Origin: Chloroflexota bacterium
Lineage (GTDB): Bacteria; Chloroflexota; UBA6077
Reading direction: 5' to 3'
DNA: 8,604 nucleotides
NCBI GenBank assembly: GCA_021806765.1
Contig: JAJZQR010000222.1
Coordinates: forward strand, 1-8,604
Below are positions 6,623 through 8,604 of the stretch, piece after piece; position 1 is the first letter of the stretch, and the number at the start of each line of letters is the position of its first letter. Made by a program: the position numbers and the translations under genes. Below the pieces are notes generated by a model. It had not been told where the DNA came from, made no database searches, and was given only the letters and a program-made list of their open reading frames with translations.

Positions 6623-7443
6623 ACATTGCAGTAGAGCACCCTTCCGATGGCTTGCCGGCGGTGGACGACCTGGGCTACGCCTACTTCCAGCGGCGTGTGA
6701 TGCGCTTGACCGGGATAGACCTGACCGCCTACAAGAGCCAGCAAATGCGTCGAAGGCTGGGCACGCTGCTGGCACGCAACAAGATGGCCAGCCTCTTCGA
6801 GTACTCCAAGCTGCTGGACCAGCCGGCGAAGCTGCAGGAGTTCCTGGATTTCTTCACAATAAACGTATCCGAGTTCTTCCGCATCCCGGAGAAGTTCGAG
6901 TACCTGGAGACCCGGGTGCTGCCGGAATTGCTGGCCGCGGGGCGAGGGCTGCGGGTGTGGAGCGCGGGCTGCTCGAACGGTGCAGAGCCCTACTCGCTGG
7001 CGATGCTGCTGGATGAGATGGCGCCTCTGGGGCGCTGGAGTGTGCTCGCAACCGACGTCGATCGGACCACCCTCGCCAGGGCTCAGAGGGGAGACAAGTA
7101 CGCCCCCGCCGACGTTCGAAACGTGGGGGGGCGCAGGCTCGCCAAGTACTTCGAGCGCGACGAGTCCGGCTACAAGGTCAAGGACAGCCTAAGGCGCAGG
7201 GTGCAATTCAAGGTTCACGATCTGTTGATGGATCCTTTCGAGTCGGGGTTTCAGGTCATCCTCTGCCGGCACGTCGTGATCTACTTCACGGAGGAGGCCA
7301 AGGACTCCCTCTACCGGAAGTTCGCCGGCTCCCTGGTGGACGGCGGGGTGCTCTTCGTAGGAGGCACAGAGATCATTCCCCGGGCTCGAGAGATCGGATT
7401 CGAAAGCACGAGCGTATCCTTTTACCGCAAGGTCGGCCACTAG
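6619..7443 (+). CDS. cheR: Chemoreceptor methyltransferase CheR
   Basis: CheR methylates receptor glutamates using S-adenosylmethionine, opposing CheB. The predicted protein has 274 residues, the normal length without a TPR extension. Residues about 15-90 form the helical N-terminal domain, followed by the family motif FTINVSEFFR. The SAM-binding motif is SAGCSNGAEPYSLAM (115-129), with the acidic ATDVD motif after it. The usual CRNV-IYF motif reads CRHVVIYF here (C216, R217, H218): Asn is replaced by His. The C-terminal GGVLFVGGTE and VSFYRK segments are typical of the family. ATG 6619 forms an ATGA overlap with the end of cheB, so translation is probably coupled. A 97-base gap with a hairpin follows. 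Confidence 0.95.
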   Translation: MNIAVEHPSDGLPAVDDLGYAYFQRRVMRLTGIDLTAYKSQQMRRRLGTLLARNKMASLFEYSKLLDQPAKLQEFLDFFTINVSEFFRIPEKFEYLETRVLPELLAAGRGLRVWSAGCSNGAEPYSLAMLLDEMAPLGRWSVLATDVDRTTLARAQRGDKYAPADVRNVGGRRLAKYFERDESGYKVKDSLRRRVQFKVHDLLMDPFESGFQVILCRHVVIYFTEEAKDSLYRKFAGSLVDGGVLFVGGTEIIPRAREIGFESTSVSFYRKVGH

Positions 7444-7474
7444 GACCGATCGTCATCGAGCATGACCATCATGC

Positions 7475-7494
7475 CCCCCGGCCGAGGCTGGGGG
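7475..7494 (+). promoter_or_regulatory. GC-rich hairpin between cheR and cheX
   Basis: CCCCCGGC (7475-7482) pairs with GCTGGGGG (7487-7494) around a CGAG loop: 8 bp including one G-U wobble. There is no T-run after it. It lies in the only sizeable gap before cheX and could attenuate read-through, stabilise the upstream mRNA, or be incidental. GAGCATG also occurs twice around it (7458-7464 and 7509-7515). Confidence 0.35.
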
Positions 7495-7526
7495 TGGAGC
7501 CGCCGATGGAGCATGGGGGGCGCGAT

Positions 7527-7532
7527 AGGAGG
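7527..7532 (+). promoter_or_regulatory. Strong Shine-Dalgarno site of cheX
   Basis: AGGAGG lies 8 bases before GTG 7541 and supports this GTG as the true start, giving cheX its own efficient initiation site instead of coupling to cheR. Confidence 0.75.
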
Positions 7533-7540
7533 CTATCTGC

Positions 7541-8011
7541 GTGAACGGGAAGGTAATAGAGCGGTTCGTTAACTCGGGACGGCAGGTGCTCAGCACGGAG
7601 ATGGGGGCGCCGGTCGGGGTTGGCCAATTGTCGGCACAGAAGGACAACTACCTGACTCAGGACGTGACGGCGCTCGTAGGAGTGACCGGCGACTTGCGGG
7701 GGATGGTGATCTTTGGGCTTTCGACAGGTACAGCCCTCTCCCTCGTCTCCCACATGATGGGCCAACAGTTCACCGAGTTCGACTCCGTGGCCGAGAGCGG
7801 CATCGCGGAACTGGGCAACGTAGTGGTGGGGTCCTCGGTGACCTCGCTGGCGGAGCTGGGCTACCGATGTGGCATCACCCCTCCGGCTGTCATTCTCGGC
7901 AGCAACACGGTCATTTCTACCCCAAACATGCACCGGCTGGTGTTTCCACTCGAGACGCCCACTGGGGTGATCGAGATGCAGCTGGCACTGCGGGAAAACG
8001 GCACACACTGA
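7541..8011 (+). CDS. cheX: CheY-P phosphatase CheX
   Basis: CheX is a dimeric CheY-P phosphatase of the CheC/CheX/FliY family. The predicted protein has 156 residues, matching CheX (one symmetric unit) and not CheC. The active-site helix reads SGIAELGN, with Ser86, Glu90 and Asn93, followed after about 21 residues by ITPPAVI; this is the same spacing I recall for Thermotoga CheX. The N-terminal part (LVGVTGDLRGMVIFGLSTGTALSLVSHMMG style) and the C-terminal strands also fit CheX. GTG 7541 is chosen for its AGGAGG site. The gene is separated from cheR by 97 bases but keeps direction and pathway, so it is probably a late gene of the che operon. With cheC present too, the cell has two predicted CheY-P phosphatases. 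Confidence 0.92.
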   Translation: MNGKVIERFVNSGRQVLSTEMGAPVGVGQLSAQKDNYLTQDVTALVGVTGDLRGMVIFGLSTGTALSLVSHMMGQQFTEFDSVAESGIAELGNVVVGSSVTSLAELGYRCGITPPAVILGSNTVISTPNMHRLVFPLETPTGVIEMQLALRENGTH

Positions 8012-8069
8012 GACAGCCGGTAGGGGCGACCACCCGGTCGCCCCTACACCCCCGCAGCTCCCGGCTGTC
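8012..8069. repeat. Two-tier palindromic element between cheX and flgC
   Basis: GTAGGGGCGACC (8020-8031) and GGTCGCCCCTAC (8036-8047) are a perfect 12-bp inverted repeat with a 4-base ACCC loop. A second, outer pair, GACAGCCG (8012-8019) and CGGCTGTC (8062-8069), is also perfect and encloses it with a 14-base bulge on the 3' side. It begins one base after the cheX stop. The core resembles dispersed GTAGGGGCG palindromes I recall from several GC-rich genomes, so it may be a repetitive extragenic element. It could also end cheX transcripts, though no T-run follows. Confidence 0.7.
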
Positions 8070-8093
8070 CTGTCCACCCCCTCTCTTCCACGA

Positions 8094-8132
8094 ATAGGGA
8101 GAATCTGCCCTGCAATTAGGGAGATTCCCTAT
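8094..8132 (+). repeat. Phased TAGGGAGA repeats with inverted TCCCTA, candidate operator before flgC
   Basis: TAGGGAGA occurs at 8095-8102 and 8117-8124, 22 bases apart (about two helical turns). An inverted TCCCTA follows at 8126-8131, making a 6-bp hairpin with the second copy (TAGGGA/TCCCTA, 3-base loop). ATAGGG...AATCT (8094-8106) can instead pair with AGATTCCCTAT (8122-8132), with a 2-base bulge. These alternatives lie 60-100 bases before flgC. A DNA-binding site or a leader RNA switch are both possible; no promoter hexamers are clear. Confidence 0.4.
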
Positions 8133-8181
8133 GTAGCCCCCTTTCTCTCCCCAGTAGCATTCATTCGCCACATCTCTCTGC

Positions 8182-8187
8182 GAGGAG
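8182..8187 (+). promoter_or_regulatory. Shine-Dalgarno site of flgC
   Basis: GAGGAG lies 7 bases before ATG 8195 and fixes the flgC start. Confidence 0.7.
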
Positions 8188-8194
8188 TCAGCTA

Positions 8195-8604
8195 ATGAGC
8201 TTCGCGACGTCACTCCGTCTGGGGGCTTCCGCTCTCACCGCCCAGCGGCTGAGGATGGACGTGATTTCCGGCAACATCGCCAACGTCAGCACCACCCGGA
8301 GCACCGACGGCGGGCCGTACAAGAGGCGAGAGGTGGTGTTGATGGCCACAACCGCTCGGGCGGGCATCGTTCCACTGCGAGACCGCGCCGCGAACCCCAC
8401 GGGGGTCCGTGTAGCCGGTGTCGTGGCGGAGGATGGCGTTCGGTTGGTGAACGACCCCGGCCATCCAGATGCAGACGAGAACGGCAACGTTGCCTACCCG
8501 GACATCGACCTCGTCCAAGAGATGACCAACATGATGTCCGCGGTTAGGGCGTACGAGGCCAGCGTCACGGCCTTGAATGCGCTGAAGGGCATGGCCATGA
8601 AGGC
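8195..8604 (+). CDS. flgC: Flagellar basal-body rod protein FlgC, 3'-truncated by window edge
   Basis: FlgC is a proximal rod subunit of the flagellar basal body, exported through the flagellar type III apparatus. 136 complete codons are visible and no stop is reached; typical FlgC is only slightly longer, so nearly all of the gene is here. The N-terminal rod motif is clear: SALTAQRLRMDVISGNIANV, followed by GGPYKRREVVL. The FlgC hallmark DPGHPDADENG starts at Asp87, and the C-terminal helix has the family pattern EMTNMMSAVRAYEASVTALNALKG. ATG 8195 has GAGGAG 7 bases upstream. flgB, which normally comes immediately before flgC, is absent: only 183 bases of repeat-rich non-coding DNA separate it from cheX. 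flgC therefore seems to start a new flagellar transcription unit running out of the window. Confidence 0.95.
   Translation, partial: MSFATSLRLGASALTAQRLRMDVISGNIANVSTTRSTDGGPYKRREVVLMATTARAGIVPLRDRAANPTGVRVAGVVAEDGVRLVNDPGHPDADENGNVAYPDIDLVQEMTNMMSAVRAYEASVTALNALKGMAMK

Noticed and set aside
1..8604. CRISPR array, tRNA, rRNA, insertion sequence or integrase
   Set aside because: I saw no repeat-spacer pattern, no tRNA-like cloverleaf, no rRNA signature and no transposase or integrase reading frame on either strand.

Overview
The window carries a flagellar and chemotaxis locus, all genes on the + strand, from a GC-rich bacterium. The set cheA-cheC-cheD-cheY-cheB-cheR-cheX is the CheC/CheD/CheX type of chemotaxis system found in Bacillota, Thermotogota and relatives, not the CheZ type of enteric bacteria. 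The CheA P2 domain and the CheX protein look Thermotoga/Clostridia-like. A high-GC Bacillota or Bacillota-like lineage is my best guess, but the sequence alone does not settle the taxon.

Layout: (1) 2-1159, C-terminal part of the filament cap protein FliD, whose start lies before the window. (2) 1192-1551, flaG behind a strong Shine-Dalgarno site, with a hairpin over its stop codon. (3) 1552-1928, about 380 bases without a convincing gene, holding GGGGACC-type repeats and probably the control region of the che operon. (4) 1929-7443, a tight operon cheA, cheC, cheD, cheY, cheB, cheR, with ATGA overlaps at cheA/cheC and cheB/cheR, a 16-base overlap at cheC/cheD and direct abutment at cheY/cheB. 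(5) A 97-base gap with a GC-rich hairpin, then cheX (7541-8011, GTG start). (6) 8012-8194, a palindromic repeat followed by phased TAGGGAGA repeats. (7) 8195 to the window end, nearly complete flgC (proximal rod protein), with no flgB before it.

How the parts work together: receptors (not in the window) control CheA autophosphorylation. CheA passes phosphate to CheY, which acts at the motor, and to CheB, which demethylates or deamidates receptors. CheR methylates receptors. CheD deamidates receptors and partners with CheC. CheC and CheX dephosphorylate CheY-P. FliD and FlaG belong to the filament end and FlgC to the rod. No cheW, cheV, cheZ, receptor or sigma-28 gene is present here.

This is mostly a conventional system. 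The points worth a second look are variant residues (a degenerate first site in CheC, Ala for the triad Thr in CheD, His for the usual Asn in CheR), the flgC gene separated from flgB, and structured non-coding DNA in the three gaps.
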